Assembly (NCBI GenBank): GCA_031276035.1
Contig: JAISNV010000028.1
Coordinates: 119,222 to 183,221 of the forward strand
Origin: Bacteroidales bacterium
GTDB taxonomy: Bacteria; Bacteroidota; Bacteroidia; Bacteroidales; BM520
Direction of reading: 5' to 3'
DNA: 64,000 bases
Part shown: positions 8,500 to 18,508 of the stretch, in pieces
How the letters are laid out: every line of letters starts with the position of its first letter
Position numbering within the stretch: position 1 is the stretch's first letter
The notes under the pieces: generated by a model
Told to the model about the DNA's origin: nothing
The model's database searches: none
The model's input: the letters and a program-made list of their open reading frames with translations, nothing else
Translations under genes and position numbers: made by a program

Positions 8500-9711
8500 C
8501 TATCTTGCCGAAGCGTCGAAATCTAATGTTAAGGAGAAGCGCAAAGTATTTTCAAGTGGGCTTCTTTGTTTTAAGGAGATCAGATATGATAAATCCAATG
8601 CGAAAACATTATATTTAACGCCTGCTCCTACAGTAATGTATTGACGATCACCTTTTCTGGGGTTTTCATATAAATAACCCAAACGCACCGCCAGTAAATT
8701 ATTATACCAATATTCCGCACCTACGGATATATTAATTTCTTGTAACTCTTCGCGAAAAACTCCAATTTTTGCATACTCACCATTATCAAGCTGGGTATAT
8801 CCGGGAGCATCATAAAAAGATTGGATCATACCCATCAGTAAGGAAACATTACTGTCTTTTCCGTATAAAATATTACCTTCATCATCTTCAATAGGAGGAG
8901 TAGGAACTAAAAGTTTGGATATTTCAACTGCTAAGAAAATACTGTTATAATCATCAATATTTAATTTCAAAGAGGGGCCTATTCTCAAATTGGTAGGAAT
9001 AAATTCTTTATGCTGTTTAGTAACTTCATAAGACATTTTTGAACCTATATTAGATATATTAACACCAAGGGCAAATTCGGCATCCATTTGAGCAATTGTA
9101 AGGGGTTCAACATAGTATATTGCAATATCGGCAGCAACTGAAGTACCCGCTTTAGTGCCGGATGAGTTCGATAATCCGTTAGTTAAATCCGAATAGATAA
9201 AACGGCCGGCAACAGCACCGGAAATTTTTTCGGAGAATTTTCTGGAATAGGTTGCATCAATAGCAAATTCATTCGGTTTTGCAGGGCCTAAATCTCTTCC
9301 TTCATAATCTCTAAAAGTTATTTCACCCAAAGAAAAATATGTTAGAGTAGCGGCAACAGCTGATTTATCATTTATTTTATAATATCCCGCAACGTTAAAA
9401 AGATTGATATCCGTAATACCTAAACTACGCATCCATGGTATATAATTTAATGATACACCTGCGGTTTTATTCAGGAACGCATACTTTGCAGGATTCCAGT
9501 GCATTGAATTAGCATCAGGAGATGTGGAAACCCCAACATCACCCATTGAGCCTGAACGAGCATCAGGAGATATTGTCATAAACGGGACAGCGGTTGTAAT
9601 AGAATTTAAACCCATCTGAGCATATTTAGTATTAAGATCATCCTGAGCATTTAAAGATGCTGCTATTGAAATAAACAATACACTTAATAATACACTTTTT
9701 AAAATCTTCAT
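8500..9711 (-). CDS. porV: T9SS outer-membrane shuttle protein PorV
   Basis: This 403-residue protein has a signal peptide (residues 1-22, SLNAQ) and is a FadL-like beta barrel of the PorV/LptO family. Diagnostic segments are SPDARSGSMGDVGVSTSPD near residue 50, HWNPAKYAFLNKTAGVSLNY near residue 72, and VRLGYLYENPRKGDRQYITVGAGVKYNVFALDLSY near the C-terminus. PorV delivers cargo from the translocon to the PorU-containing attachment complex in the outer membrane. It lies 77 bases downstream of the second PorU-like gene, the usual porU-porV order. I see no convincing internal promoter in that gap. Confidence 0.95.
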   Translation of the reverse strand: MKILKSVLLSVLFISIAASLNAQDDLNTKYAQMGLNSITTAVPFMTISPDARSGSMGDVGVSTSPDANSMHWNPAKYAFLNKTAGVSLNYIPWMRSLGITDINLFNVAGYYKINDKSAVAATLTYFSLGEITFRDYEGRDLGPAKPNEFAIDATYSRKFSEKISGAVAGRFIYSDLTNGLSNSSGTKAGTSVAADIAIYYVEPLTIAQMDAEFALGVNISNIGSKMSYEVTKQHKEFIPTNLRIGPSLKLNIDDYNSIFLAVEISKLLVPTPPIEDDEGNILYGKDSNVSLLMGMIQSFYDAPGYTQLDNGEYAKIGVFREELQEINISVGAEYWYNNLLAVRLGYLYENPRKGDRQYITVGAGVKYNVFALDLSYLISLKQRSPLENTLRFSLTLDFDASAR

Positions 9712-9788
9712 AATTTATTATTTGTTAAATTTTACTTAAGCATGGTTCCCCACACATTTGAAATAACGCTTTTTTTTCCTTAATATTA

Positions 9789-12700
9789 TTATTCAATAAA
9801 AATTTTATCCGAACAAATCGCCTTTCTCACATCGTCGGCATATATTGTAACAACATATATATATATTCCGGAACTTAATTTCGTTCCATTATTATTTGTA
9901 CAATTCCAAGGGATATTTAATTGATTGGAAGTTGTGGCAGATATTTTTTGTTTTAATTGTGTTTTCTTATTTCCTGAAATATCATAAACATCTATCATCA
10001 CATCAAAATCACTATTAATTATATTATGAGTTATGTAAAACTCCGTATGATTATTATTAACCGGATTCGGCGACACATATACATCAATCAGCTTAGGTTT
10101 AATATTTTCCGCCACAGTAAAATACAATGTTTTTTGAGTTAAATTACCCATTACATCATAAACATCAATCGTTATATAGTTATCACCCAAAGGTAAATCT
10201 GTTAATTCATACTCAATATAACCTCTCTGATAATCATCATTTTCTAACACAAAATAAGAATTAAGGATATCAAAAGACGAATAATCTTCATTTAATATAT
10301 ATGATATTTGTTTTCCGATACTATTACCATAAAAATCTATTCCAGATTCATCAAACAAATAAATATATAAATTAGCATCTTTACCAATAATATCATAATT
10401 TTCAAAATAAGGATGATTAATATAAGCAGTTACCCGCGGACCCGAAGTATCCGAATAATCATCACTTTCACCTTTGAAGTTTATGCTTGAGACAGATCCT
10501 ATTGCTGTAATATTATTAATTGTATCATAGGCATAAAGTTGTAACTTTAATGTAGAATCACCGGCATTTAAATTGTTCGGTAGTCTAAATGTAATGTCAA
10601 ACTCATTATTTTCGATGCTTACGACACCTTTGCTTATTATTTTATCTCTAATATAAAAATTCATAGGTGTACTGTATTCATGGCCCAATGTTCTGTATTT
10701 AGTAGGCTGATCATACAATTCATAGCTCAAAAATCCGTTGAAGTCTTTTTCTAAAATAATACGACCGGTAACATTAACTAATTCCGAATTTTTAAACGTA
10801 ATGCTATCAATTATGCTATTTTGATTTATCAATTCGACTTCAATATTATATTCCGGGTAATTAATTTTCATAGCCGGATCGCCGAACAAATGAATACTCT
10901 TAAAAAGAAGTTCCACATTTTGTTTCCCGGCAAGGAATATTTCGCCAGCAGTAAGTCCTCCGTTAATAGTAGGATAACGAAGCAATTCAATAATTTTACC
11001 GAAAAGATTATAACAGATTGTTGCATAGCTTGTTCTCGATGTTGAAATTAAGGAAACTGCTCCACCTTTCGGACTTTGAATAAGATGTTTTGCGGACGGA
11101 TAAAGATTTAATTGATCAAACCCGAAATAATCACAAGTAGCGGCAACAACCAAGGGCATATTATCAATATTATTTATCCTTTGTATAGAGGGTACCGTAA
11201 GCAAATTTTCACCGGCCCACCCTAATTTGCTGCCATGTCCATAATAAGCAACTATTAAAGCTCCTTCATTAAAACTGTTTATTAAGTAATCCGTTGCATC
11301 GGGAGTAGTATAACCTGAACTGGATGACACATGTTCAAAAGCATCAATATATACTTTATTAAACATAAAATGTTGGTTATAACTATTAATTATAGTATCA
11401 ATTTTCTCCATATACATCGGATAAACATTACTTTCCGAATCAGCCCTAGTATGGCCGTCATCAGCCACACCAACGAATCTCGATTTCCATGTTCCATCCG
11501 ATGAAGATTTACTTTCATAATAGTGCTTCACTTTTTGAAAATAACCTTCAATATCTATCTCATTATTAAAAGGTATTCTTCCTATCGGAATATCTATATA
11601 CCCTTTACATTCTGCTCCTTCATCTTCATCCATCAAAACATAATAATCATCCGTTCCATAAGATCTGCTGGATTCCAATGATTCATAAGACTCATAAGTA
11701 GGCATTAAGTTGGGTTCGACAGCTAAAATATTTTTATAATCAAAACTGGTTGTGCCAAAAAGTAATACATTCTTAGGGTAAGTTTTACCTGACGACAGAT
11801 ATATATGTCTGATAAAATTTCTTATCGCACTTAAATCAAGTGCTCCACATGAAAATTCATTATAAATCTTATCTAATTCCACAACCAAGTATGAAGAACC
11901 GCTTTTTTCTTTATGAAGTTGTCCGAACATTTCCGCTTGTTCAATAAATTTTCCTTCGGGAACAATATAAATATTATCCACATGTGATGTTGAAAAAAGA
12001 TCCTGATTTGCTATCTTTCTATCAAAAATAGGGTTTTTCAAATCTTTATAATAAAAAGCGACAAATTCTTCGGGCAGATCTTGAGACTGGGTATTATAAT
12101 AGAATAATGTAGTATCATTAGAATGATTAAGTGATATATCTATAGGATTCAATTTATCCGTTATATTCCAAACATTAATACCAACTGACGAATTTGTCAA
12201 AACATATTTTACACCATCAGGTTCAGAATAAAAATACGGATCTCTAAAAGTAAATTGATCTCCCGGATATTTTAATTTTGATCTCAGATTTAAGTTTACA
12301 TAGCCCAAATAAGCTTTACCGCCGGCAGAGTTGGACGAATACTGAAATTTAACTTCAATATTAGGATTATTTAAATTAATCGAATGGTTAAAAATCTTTT
12401 CTCGTCCGACATAATTACCTGAAACTCTACTTATACTCTGCACATTATAATGCTGCCCGTTTACAATAGCATTCACATAATTAGTCCCGCTTGACACACA
12501 CATAATTCTATAAACTATATGACTACTGGAATTTTCATCGTCAGCAGCAAGTTCAGGTACGGAAAACATTTTAGGTACGATAAAAAGCTCAGTATCATCG
12601 AATTCTTCACCAAACCATAAATTCCCCGAATTTAATATATTGATTAAAGGGTTTTGATAAAAATCTAATTTAGTATAATTTGTAATTGTTTTTTTACTGT

Positions 12701-13571
12701 TAATGAAATTGGAGTTATCAAATACGCTGATTCTTTTCCCTTTCTCACTGCTGATGTTCAGTAAAAAAAATGCAGTCTCCGAGTAATGGTTGTATTGATG
12801 CGAATATAAATATTTTGATTTGTCGTATTCCCAACTATGAGGACCTTCTAAATAAAAAAGAATACTGTCTCCTTTATCGAAAGTTCCATCTCCACCGTCT
12901 TTTATGATAATTGGGATTTCAGGTGCATTATCCAAAATTGCTTTACTATTTGATTCGGGAAGGAAATATCCTTTATTGGCAAAAATTCTTATGTTATCTG
13001 ATTTCAATCCCTTAACATCAACATTGTTATCTAATAAGTCTTCGTAGGTAAGGCAATATACTCCTTCCGAAAGAACTTTAAATCTATACCAATCGCCTTT
13101 CGATAAAACGGATCTACTCGGCAGTTCTCGATTGGGTTTAGACCTTTTTTCTGTAGTAACAACAATATCAAAAGATGTTACCATTATGCATTCTCCGGAT
13201 TTACTATCAATATAATAAGGATAAAGAATAAATCCACATACAGAAGAATCCCCGGTAAGACCAAATGACCAATCAAAGATTACATCTTCATCATAAACAT
13301 TATCACAAATATTTTTATCCGTACATCTTGTTCCTGATATATTTTTAATTGACATTTCTTTACATACTTCTTCACTATTCAAAGTAATATTTTCCATATA
13401 AACCGGAAGGGAAGTACTATCAATAAGATATGCGGCATTTTCAAAAGACAATAAGTTATTGCTTTTGCTATAACTCCAATTAATAGAATAATTATATGTA
13501 GTTTGTGCAAAAACGCTATTACATAATGTAATAATCAGAACAAAAAAGGTAAATATTATACATTTTTTCAT
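9789..13571 (-). CDS. PorU-like C25-family protein (second PorU paralogue)
   Basis: This is a 1260-residue protein with a signal peptide (about 1-22), a propeptide-like N-terminal beta region, a C25 peptidase domain (about residues 540-880) and a C-terminal FlgD-like Ig/type B tail (PNPVNNNHTEF to the end, with LSSGIYIYVV). The catalytic dyad is visible as His779 in YYGHGS and Cys813 in AATCDY. It has the length and layout of PorU, but its catalytic-region text differs from the canonical sortase (for example FGFDQLNLYPSAK in place of a DDPxxxSAGE block). Its ATG overlaps the porU stop as TAATG, so it is translated with porU. It could be a second sortase of different specificity or a structural partner. 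The role is inferred. Confidence 0.85.
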   Translation of the reverse strand: MKKCIIFTFFVLIITLCNSVFAQTTYNYSINWSYSKSNNLLSFENAAYLIDSTSLPVYMENITLNSEEVCKEMSIKNISGTRCTDKNICDNVYDEDVIFDWSFGLTGDSSVCGFILYPYYIDSKSGECIMVTSFDIVVTTEKRSKPNRELPSRSVLSKGDWYRFKVLSEGVYCLTYEDLLDNNVDVKGLKSDNIRIFANKGYFLPESNSKAILDNAPEIPIIIKDGGDGTFDKGDSILFYLEGPHSWEYDKSKYLYSHQYNHYSETAFFLLNISSEKGKRISVFDNSNFINSKKTITNYTKLDFYQNPLINILNSGNLWFGEEFDDTELFIVPKMFSVPELAADDENSSSHIVYRIMCVSSGTNYVNAIVNGQHYNVQSISRVSGNYVGREKIFNHSINLNNPNIEVKFQYSSNSAGGKAYLGYVNLNLRSKLKYPGDQFTFRDPYFYSEPDGVKYVLTNSSVGINVWNITDKLNPIDISLNHSNDTTLFYYNTQSQDLPEEFVAFYYKDLKNPIFDRKIANQDLFSTSHVDNIYIVPEGKFIEQAEMFGQLHKEKSGSSYLVVELDKIYNEFSCGALDLSAIRNFIRHIYLSSGKTYPKNVLLFGTTSFDYKNILAVEPNLMPTYESYESLESSRSYGTDDYYVLMDEDEGAECKGYIDIPIGRIPFNNEIDIEGYFQKVKHYYESKSSSDGTWKSRFVGVADDGHTRADSESNVYPMYMEKIDTIINSYNQHFMFNKVYIDAFEHVSSSSGYTTPDATDYLINSFNEGALIVAYYGHGSKLGWAGENLLTVPSIQRINNIDNMPLVVAATCDYFGFDQLNLYPSAKHLIQSPKGGAVSLISTSRTSYATICYNLFGKIIELLRYPTINGGLTAGEIFLAGKQNVELLFKSIHLFGDPAMKINYPEYNIEVELINQNSIIDSITFKNSELVNVTGRIILEKDFNGFLSYELYDQPTKYRTLGHEYSTPMNFYIRDKIISKGVVSIENNEFDITFRLPNNLNAGDSTLKLQLYAYDTINNITAIGSVSSINFKGESDDYSDTSGPRVTAYINHPYFENYDIIGKDANLYIYLFDESGIDFYGNSIGKQISYILNEDYSSFDILNSYFVLENDDYQRGYIEYELTDLPLGDNYITIDVYDVMGNLTQKTLYFTVAENIKPKLIDVYVSPNPVNNNHTEFYITHNIINSDFDVMIDVYDISGNKKTQLKQKISATTSNQLNIPWNCTNNNGTKLSSGIYIYVVTIYADDVRKAICSDKIFIE

Positions 13572-16500
13572 TAAAAATTCATTTTAAGTAATTTTCCGGC
13601 ACACGAAGAAGTCGCACCAGATTCATCAGTTAAAATCAACCGGTAAACATATATTCCGGGATTAATACTTTTACCGTTATCGGTTTTTCCATCCCATGTT
13701 ATAAAATGTTCATTAGAACTGCTTGAGGTAAATGTTTTCGATAATGTTTTCATTAACTGTCCGTTTAATGATGCTATATATAATGTAACCGATATAATAT
13801 TTCCGGATTGGTTATGCGATAGTACAAATGTTGTTTCATCTGTAAACGGATTTGGATAATTATATAAATTTGAAATATAGATTGTATCTGAAGATATAAC
13901 TACAAATTCAATTTCGGAAGTAGCCGAATTATTAAATACGTCCCAAGCTCTGATAGCCATTTTATGTTTTCCGCTCTCCAAGTTAAACATCGGGTAATTA
14001 ATTACACCGCTTTGATATGAATCCAAATCCGATTCATAAAATGTATTCATAGTATAAATCCTGTCCAAATTATCATCAATATATCCGATAATATCATGAC
14101 CTATACCATTACCTGTTGTATTAATACCGGATTTATCATAAAGTTTCGCGATAAGAACGGGATTTTCATTAGTATAACCGCCATTAACGAACAATGTATC
14201 ATTGATAAACAAATCAATATCCGGACCTTGTTCATCAACTTCGGAAGGATTAATATTTCCCCCAACAACATATTCATCATAAAACCCATTACCATCGGTT
14301 TGTCCATCGGTAAAATAGAAACTCATTTTTGCTTCTCCAAAAGTATAGGCTATATCTTTAGGTGTAATAAAAGAGAATTTGAATTTTCCATTAACAATAC
14401 TTACTTTGCCTTTATAAATTATACTATTATCGGCATAAAAAGTTTGAATACTTGCACCGTCGTTACCAAGCGTACTCACCAATGACGGTTTATCATGAAT
14501 TTCAGGATAAATTATTCCATTATAATTACTCATGGTGTTACCGTATTTATCGCGTAATTCACCCTCAATTTCAACATAAGAAAAAGCTCGTATTGTATCT
14601 GTTTCCACTCCGTCAACAAGAATTTTGGTAATATTAACCGCGGAATTATACTTAGGATAATTAAGAGGTATAGCCGGATCGCCTAATAAACCGTATGCTC
14701 TTGTATTTGCAGATGTAGTGGAATAACTATTTTTGGTTTCACGTACTATATCCCCAATATTTTTAAACTCATTATTATCATCTTTCACAAAAACTTTTTG
14801 AAAGAAACTTTTAAACAGCGGTTCATTACCGCCACCGGTAACGCGAGTAGTAGAAAGCATTCCCACAGCACCGCCTTTTCTATTTAATAATACCAACTCA
14901 CCGGCAGAAACAGTCGAAGGATCATCATAAACGGAGAAACTACATGTTGCCGTAATAAAAAAAGTAAGTTTATCATAATTTTTCCAGCTATTAATGTCTG
15001 ATATTGCAACATACTGTTCCAGTCCTAATTGTTTAATTCCTCCATGTCCCGAATAAATAAAAATCAGAGTTCCTTTATCAATTCTCGCACTAACATCTGC
15101 AGTAACCTCAGGATATCTTTGCCCTCCCGCAGTAGTTACTTGAGTATATGCTCCGGCATATATTTTATTTGCACTAAACTCCTTAAAATTATTTTCAATA
15201 ATATTAGCATAAGACTCCGAATAATTCAAATGATATAATTCATTATTATCGGCATCATCGGCAAGAAATGTTACAATGTTTCTCCAATCGCCGAATTGTT
15301 CCTCAGTATTACTTGTATAATGCAAGATTTTATCAATAACATATTTTGTATCCTCAACGGTACTTGTAGGAATTCTACCGACAGCTACATCAATAGCATC
15401 TCCGTTATTATAAAGTCCTTCAAGATCATCCAAATATCCGTAAAAATCATCACTACAGACACTGCTGCTGGTATTTAATGTTTCAACAACACCGGCATCT
15501 CTCGATTGATGTATTAAAATATCACTAGTATTAGGATTTATTCTATCCAATGGGTCATAAGAAGCACCGCCAACCAACAATAGATATCTGGGTTCTTTAC
15601 CTTCATCGGCATTATCATACCACATTTTCATCATGTCTCTTATCGCACACAAATCGGGAACACCGGAAGAAAATTCATTATATACATGTTCAACATCAAT
15701 CATATATGTTTTCAAACCAGTATTAACATGATATTGATAAAGTCTTGTTACCTCATCTTTTAGAATATCCTTATAAATAATTACCATATCGGGAGAATCT
15801 TTCGCATGTATATTCTGATTGGCAATAATACTTTTATGAAATTCAACCGATTTCGTTTCAGAGCCGTCATAACAAACATATTGATAAATTTTATCAGTAT
15901 AAAAAGGAAAAGTAATGTTCGACTGATTGTTTGAAAATGTAACTTGTGCCGGTTCGGCAGGTTTCGTAATATCCAGAATCCTTAAGTTTGATGTACTACC
16001 GCTAACAGCTATTTTATACTCAGCCACATCACCGCTAAAATTTGTATTGTATGACCTAAAGAACAACGTACCAGAGGAGTAACTCAACTTCCGATAAGCA
16101 TTTACGTATATACAACGTAACCATGCATTTGATGTGGAACCGGGTTTTGAGTAAGTCATAGTTACATTAATATTATCTGATGAGGGGAGAAAACCGGAAT
16201 TATCTCTTCCGGCAAAAGCGTAACGACTACCTAATTGGGTACTTACAACACCAAAAGTAAATGTTTTTGAATAGTTCTCCACTCTAACATTAAAAGTTGA
16301 TGTTGAAAATTGCCTTGCCGCAACTTCATAGAATATTTTTGTTTCTTTATTAGTTACTATGTTCGGAAAGTTAAATGAAAAAGTTTGTTGAGTATTGACA
16401 TCAAAAGAATCTCCGAACCATTTCCTACCCGACTTAATAAGATTGACCGTAGCAGATTCACGGGCAAGATAATCAACAAAATCAGTAACAGTTTGGGCAG

Positions 16501-17389
16501 GAGTTCCTGATACGGCTTCTCTTGTTCCAATTCTTTTACCGTCGGCCTGGCCAAATGTTAAGAAATAACCGGATTTTTTTGTGTAAAGGTTTTTATAAAA
16601 CATAAACATCCCATCTTCATATTTCCACTCATCAGGGCCGCTTCCATAAAAAAGAATATAATCACTGCTGTTGAACTTTCCGTCTTCTTCCCCAATAACC
16701 CAAATCGGTACTTCATTAAGATCATTATATCTTTCTTTTCCGGCAATTTCGTTTAACATTTTACCTCCATTACCGAAAACCTGTAATGTTTTAGGATTGA
16801 TATTATCAACATCAACTCCTAAATCTTTCAATTCCTGATAAGTAATTTTGTAGAAACCGTCTTCATCAACAAAAAATTTATACCAAGTTCCTTTACTAAG
16901 TTTTGAATTACCGTAAGTATGATTTTTTGTCTGAACACCTTTTTCAATTTCCCCCAAATCATCAATAAAATAATAAAATGTTTCAAGTCTTTCATAAACA
17001 CCCAATTCATTATTAAACCTAACCGGGATAACATGAAAGTTTAAAACAGGTTTTTTTCTATCAACAGAAAAGAAAAATTTAAATTGAAAATCGCTTTCAA
17101 TACATTCAACTCCTTCTATTCCAATTAATTGCTCATTGGGAATTATCGAAACTATTCCTTCCAGAAAGTTCACATTCAAATTATTATGTACAACATTTTC
17201 CTGATAAATATATAACGGAAGATAATTTGTTTCACTAATATGAACGGCATTATCAAAATCCAATACTTTAATTACATTATCATAAATATTTATATTCGAA
17301 TTATCATTCCATTTGATTGTTACCATTTGTGCCGATAATACGTATGTAATAAATAAATATATATATACTAAAAATAATTTTTTCTTCAT
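13571..17389 (-). CDS. porU: T9SS sortase PorU (C25 peptidase family)
   Basis: PorU removes the C-terminal sorting domain of T9SS cargo and attaches the cargo to surface lipopolysaccharide. This 1272-residue protein has a signal peptide (ending LSAQ, residue 20), an N-terminal domain with the KGTWYKFFVDEDGFYKI motif near residue 165, and a C25 peptidase domain with His782 in YSGHGG and Cys816 in TATCSF, followed by YDDPSTVSAGELVLLNRKGG. An Ig-like region and a non-cleaved type B C-terminal domain (YPNPFTDETTF to the end, with NPGIYVYRL) complete it. It is the first gene of the unit porU, PorU-like, porV, ispF, helicase. It is divergent from the PorP/gldJ unit, and a porU/gldJ neighbourhood is also known in Flavobacterium. 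Confidence 0.93.
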   Translation of the reverse strand: MKKKLFLVYIYLFITYVLSAQMVTIKWNDNSNINIYDNVIKVLDFDNAVHISETNYLPLYIYQENVVHNNLNVNFLEGIVSIIPNEQLIGIEGVECIESDFQFKFFFSVDRKKPVLNFHVIPVRFNNELGVYERLETFYYFIDDLGEIEKGVQTKNHTYGNSKLSKGTWYKFFVDEDGFYKITYQELKDLGVDVDNINPKTLQVFGNGGKMLNEIAGKERYNDLNEVPIWVIGEEDGKFNSSDYILFYGSGPDEWKYEDGMFMFYKNLYTKKSGYFLTFGQADGKRIGTREAVSGTPAQTVTDFVDYLARESATVNLIKSGRKWFGDSFDVNTQQTFSFNFPNIVTNKETKIFYEVAARQFSTSTFNVRVENYSKTFTFGVVSTQLGSRYAFAGRDNSGFLPSSDNINVTMTYSKPGSTSNAWLRCIYVNAYRKLSYSSGTLFFRSYNTNFSGDVAEYKIAVSGSTSNLRILDITKPAEPAQVTFSNNQSNITFPFYTDKIYQYVCYDGSETKSVEFHKSIIANQNIHAKDSPDMVIIYKDILKDEVTRLYQYHVNTGLKTYMIDVEHVYNEFSSGVPDLCAIRDMMKMWYDNADEGKEPRYLLLVGGASYDPLDRINPNTSDILIHQSRDAGVVETLNTSSSVCSDDFYGYLDDLEGLYNNGDAIDVAVGRIPTSTVEDTKYVIDKILHYTSNTEEQFGDWRNIVTFLADDADNNELYHLNYSESYANIIENNFKEFSANKIYAGAYTQVTTAGGQRYPEVTADVSARIDKGTLIFIYSGHGGIKQLGLEQYVAISDINSWKNYDKLTFFITATCSFSVYDDPSTVSAGELVLLNRKGGAVGMLSTTRVTGGGNEPLFKSFFQKVFVKDDNNEFKNIGDIVRETKNSYSTTSANTRAYGLLGDPAIPLNYPKYNSAVNITKILVDGVETDTIRAFSYVEIEGELRDKYGNTMSNYNGIIYPEIHDKPSLVSTLGNDGASIQTFYADNSIIYKGKVSIVNGKFKFSFITPKDIAYTFGEAKMSFYFTDGQTDGNGFYDEYVVGGNINPSEVDEQGPDIDLFINDTLFVNGGYTNENPVLIAKLYDKSGINTTGNGIGHDIIGYIDDNLDRIYTMNTFYESDLDSYQSGVINYPMFNLESGKHKMAIRAWDVFNNSATSEIEFVVISSDTIYISNLYNYPNPFTDETTFVLSHNQSGNIISVTLYIASLNGQLMKTLSKTFTSSSSNEHFITWDGKTDNGKSINPGIYVYRLILTDESGATSSCAGKLLKMNF

Positions 17390-17493
17390 TAAATCAATTT
17401 TAAATGCAATAATACAATATTTCTAACGATTTTTGGTTAAAAATATTATAAAAACTTATTCGGTTAAAAATACGATTACTCAATAATTATTTA

Positions 17494-17501
17494 TATTTTT
17501 G
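17494..17501 (+). promoter_or_regulatory. Bacteroidota -7 element (TATTTTTG) for the PorP-gldJ unit
   Basis: TATTTTTG fits TAnnTTTG and ends 14 bases before the ATG at 17516, giving a very short leader. It lies in the 126-base divergent spacer shared with porU. In the same spacer the 11-mer GGTTAAAAATA occurs twice (about 17435 and 17462). Confidence 0.55.
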
Positions 17502-17515
17502 CGCTGAAATTTTTT

Positions 17516-18481
17516 ATGAAACGTATTGTTTGCATAATTATTCTAACGTTGATATTCATTTCAATGAAAGCACAAGATCCGGCGTTTTCTCAATTTTACG
17601 CGAGTCCGTTATACATTAATCCTGCTCTGGCAGGAACAACCGAATGCGGCAGATTAGGATTGAATTACAGATTACAATGGCCGGGGTTTGATGCATATAA
17701 TAGTTTTGGCGTAACTTACGACCAGAATTTGGAAGATATCAATAGCGGTTTCGGCGTTCAAGTTATATCTTTTATGCCTGATGATATTTTGCGTCAATAC
17801 AGCATTAACTTATTTTATTCTTATCAAATTAAAGTAACTCAAAAGCTTTATATAAGAGCGGGATTATCCGGCGGGATAAGAATGCATGATTTTAATACAG
17901 GATCTATTGTTTTACCGGACGGCACTACAGGTTCATCAGAAGGTTTGAGCAACCAATTGTATTATGTACCCGATTTTTCCATTGGAGTTTATGCTACTTA
18001 CGACGGAAAATATTATGCCGGTTTTAGTGTTGCACATTTTACAAGCGGTATCGGTAACGGTGAAAATGCGAGATATTTTAAAAACGCTTCAACTATTAAA
18101 TATACGGTGCACGGCGGCTTGGATATCCCTTTGGATCTTAGGGAAGAATATTCTTTATCGCCGAATTTTATTTATCAACACCAAGACGGATTTGATAATT
18201 TCTATCTTGGCTTATATGCTAATTTGAAAATGATTACCACAGGATTATGGTATAAAAATAATGTTTGCTTTACAAGTCCGGATATGAATTCTCATGCGTT
18301 ATGCGCATTAGTTGGAATATCTTTCGAAAAAATCAAAATCGGATATTCTTATGATTTTAATATCACCGGTGTAGGTTTAAAATCACATGGTTCACATGAA
18401 GTTTCATTGCAATGGAACTTCTGCATTTATCAAGGTCCGCAAAAAAGAGTAATCAGGGCAATAAAATCGCCACAATTTTAG
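17516..18481 (+). CDS. T9SS membrane protein of the PorP/SprF family
   Basis: The protein has 321 residues. A signal peptide (to about residue 20, MKAQ) is followed by the family hallmark DPAFSQFYASPLYINPALAGT, then an outer-membrane barrel with GVQVISF, YSYQIKVTQKLYIRAGLSGG and KIGYSYDFNITG. PorP/SprF proteins sit in the outer membrane. PorP is linked to the GldK/N ring, while SprF-type members help export particular adhesins. Several paralogues usually occur per genome, so I give no symbol. The gene lies 27 bases upstream of gldJ on the same strand, and the pair ends at the terminator at 20021. Confidence 0.92.
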   Translation: MKRIVCIIILTLIFISMKAQDPAFSQFYASPLYINPALAGTTECGRLGLNYRLQWPGFDAYNSFGVTYDQNLEDINSGFGVQVISFMPDDILRQYSINLFYSYQIKVTQKLYIRAGLSGGIRMHDFNTGSIVLPDGTTGSSEGLSNQLYYVPDFSIGVYATYDGKYYAGFSVAHFTSGIGNGENARYFKNASTIKYTVHGGLDIPLDLREEYSLSPNFIYQHQDGFDNFYLGLYANLKMITTGLWYKNNVCFTSPDMNSHALCALVGISFEKIKIGYSYDFNITGVGLKSHGSHEVSLQWNFCIYQGPQKRVIRAIKSPQF

Positions 18482-18508
18482 TTATTAATATAATTTGAAA
18501 TATATAAA

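Noticed and set aside
14096..14485. 129-codon open frame on the plus strand inside porU
   Set aside because: It is antisense to a well-supported porU frame, shows no recognisable domain, and has the composition expected of a shadow frame.
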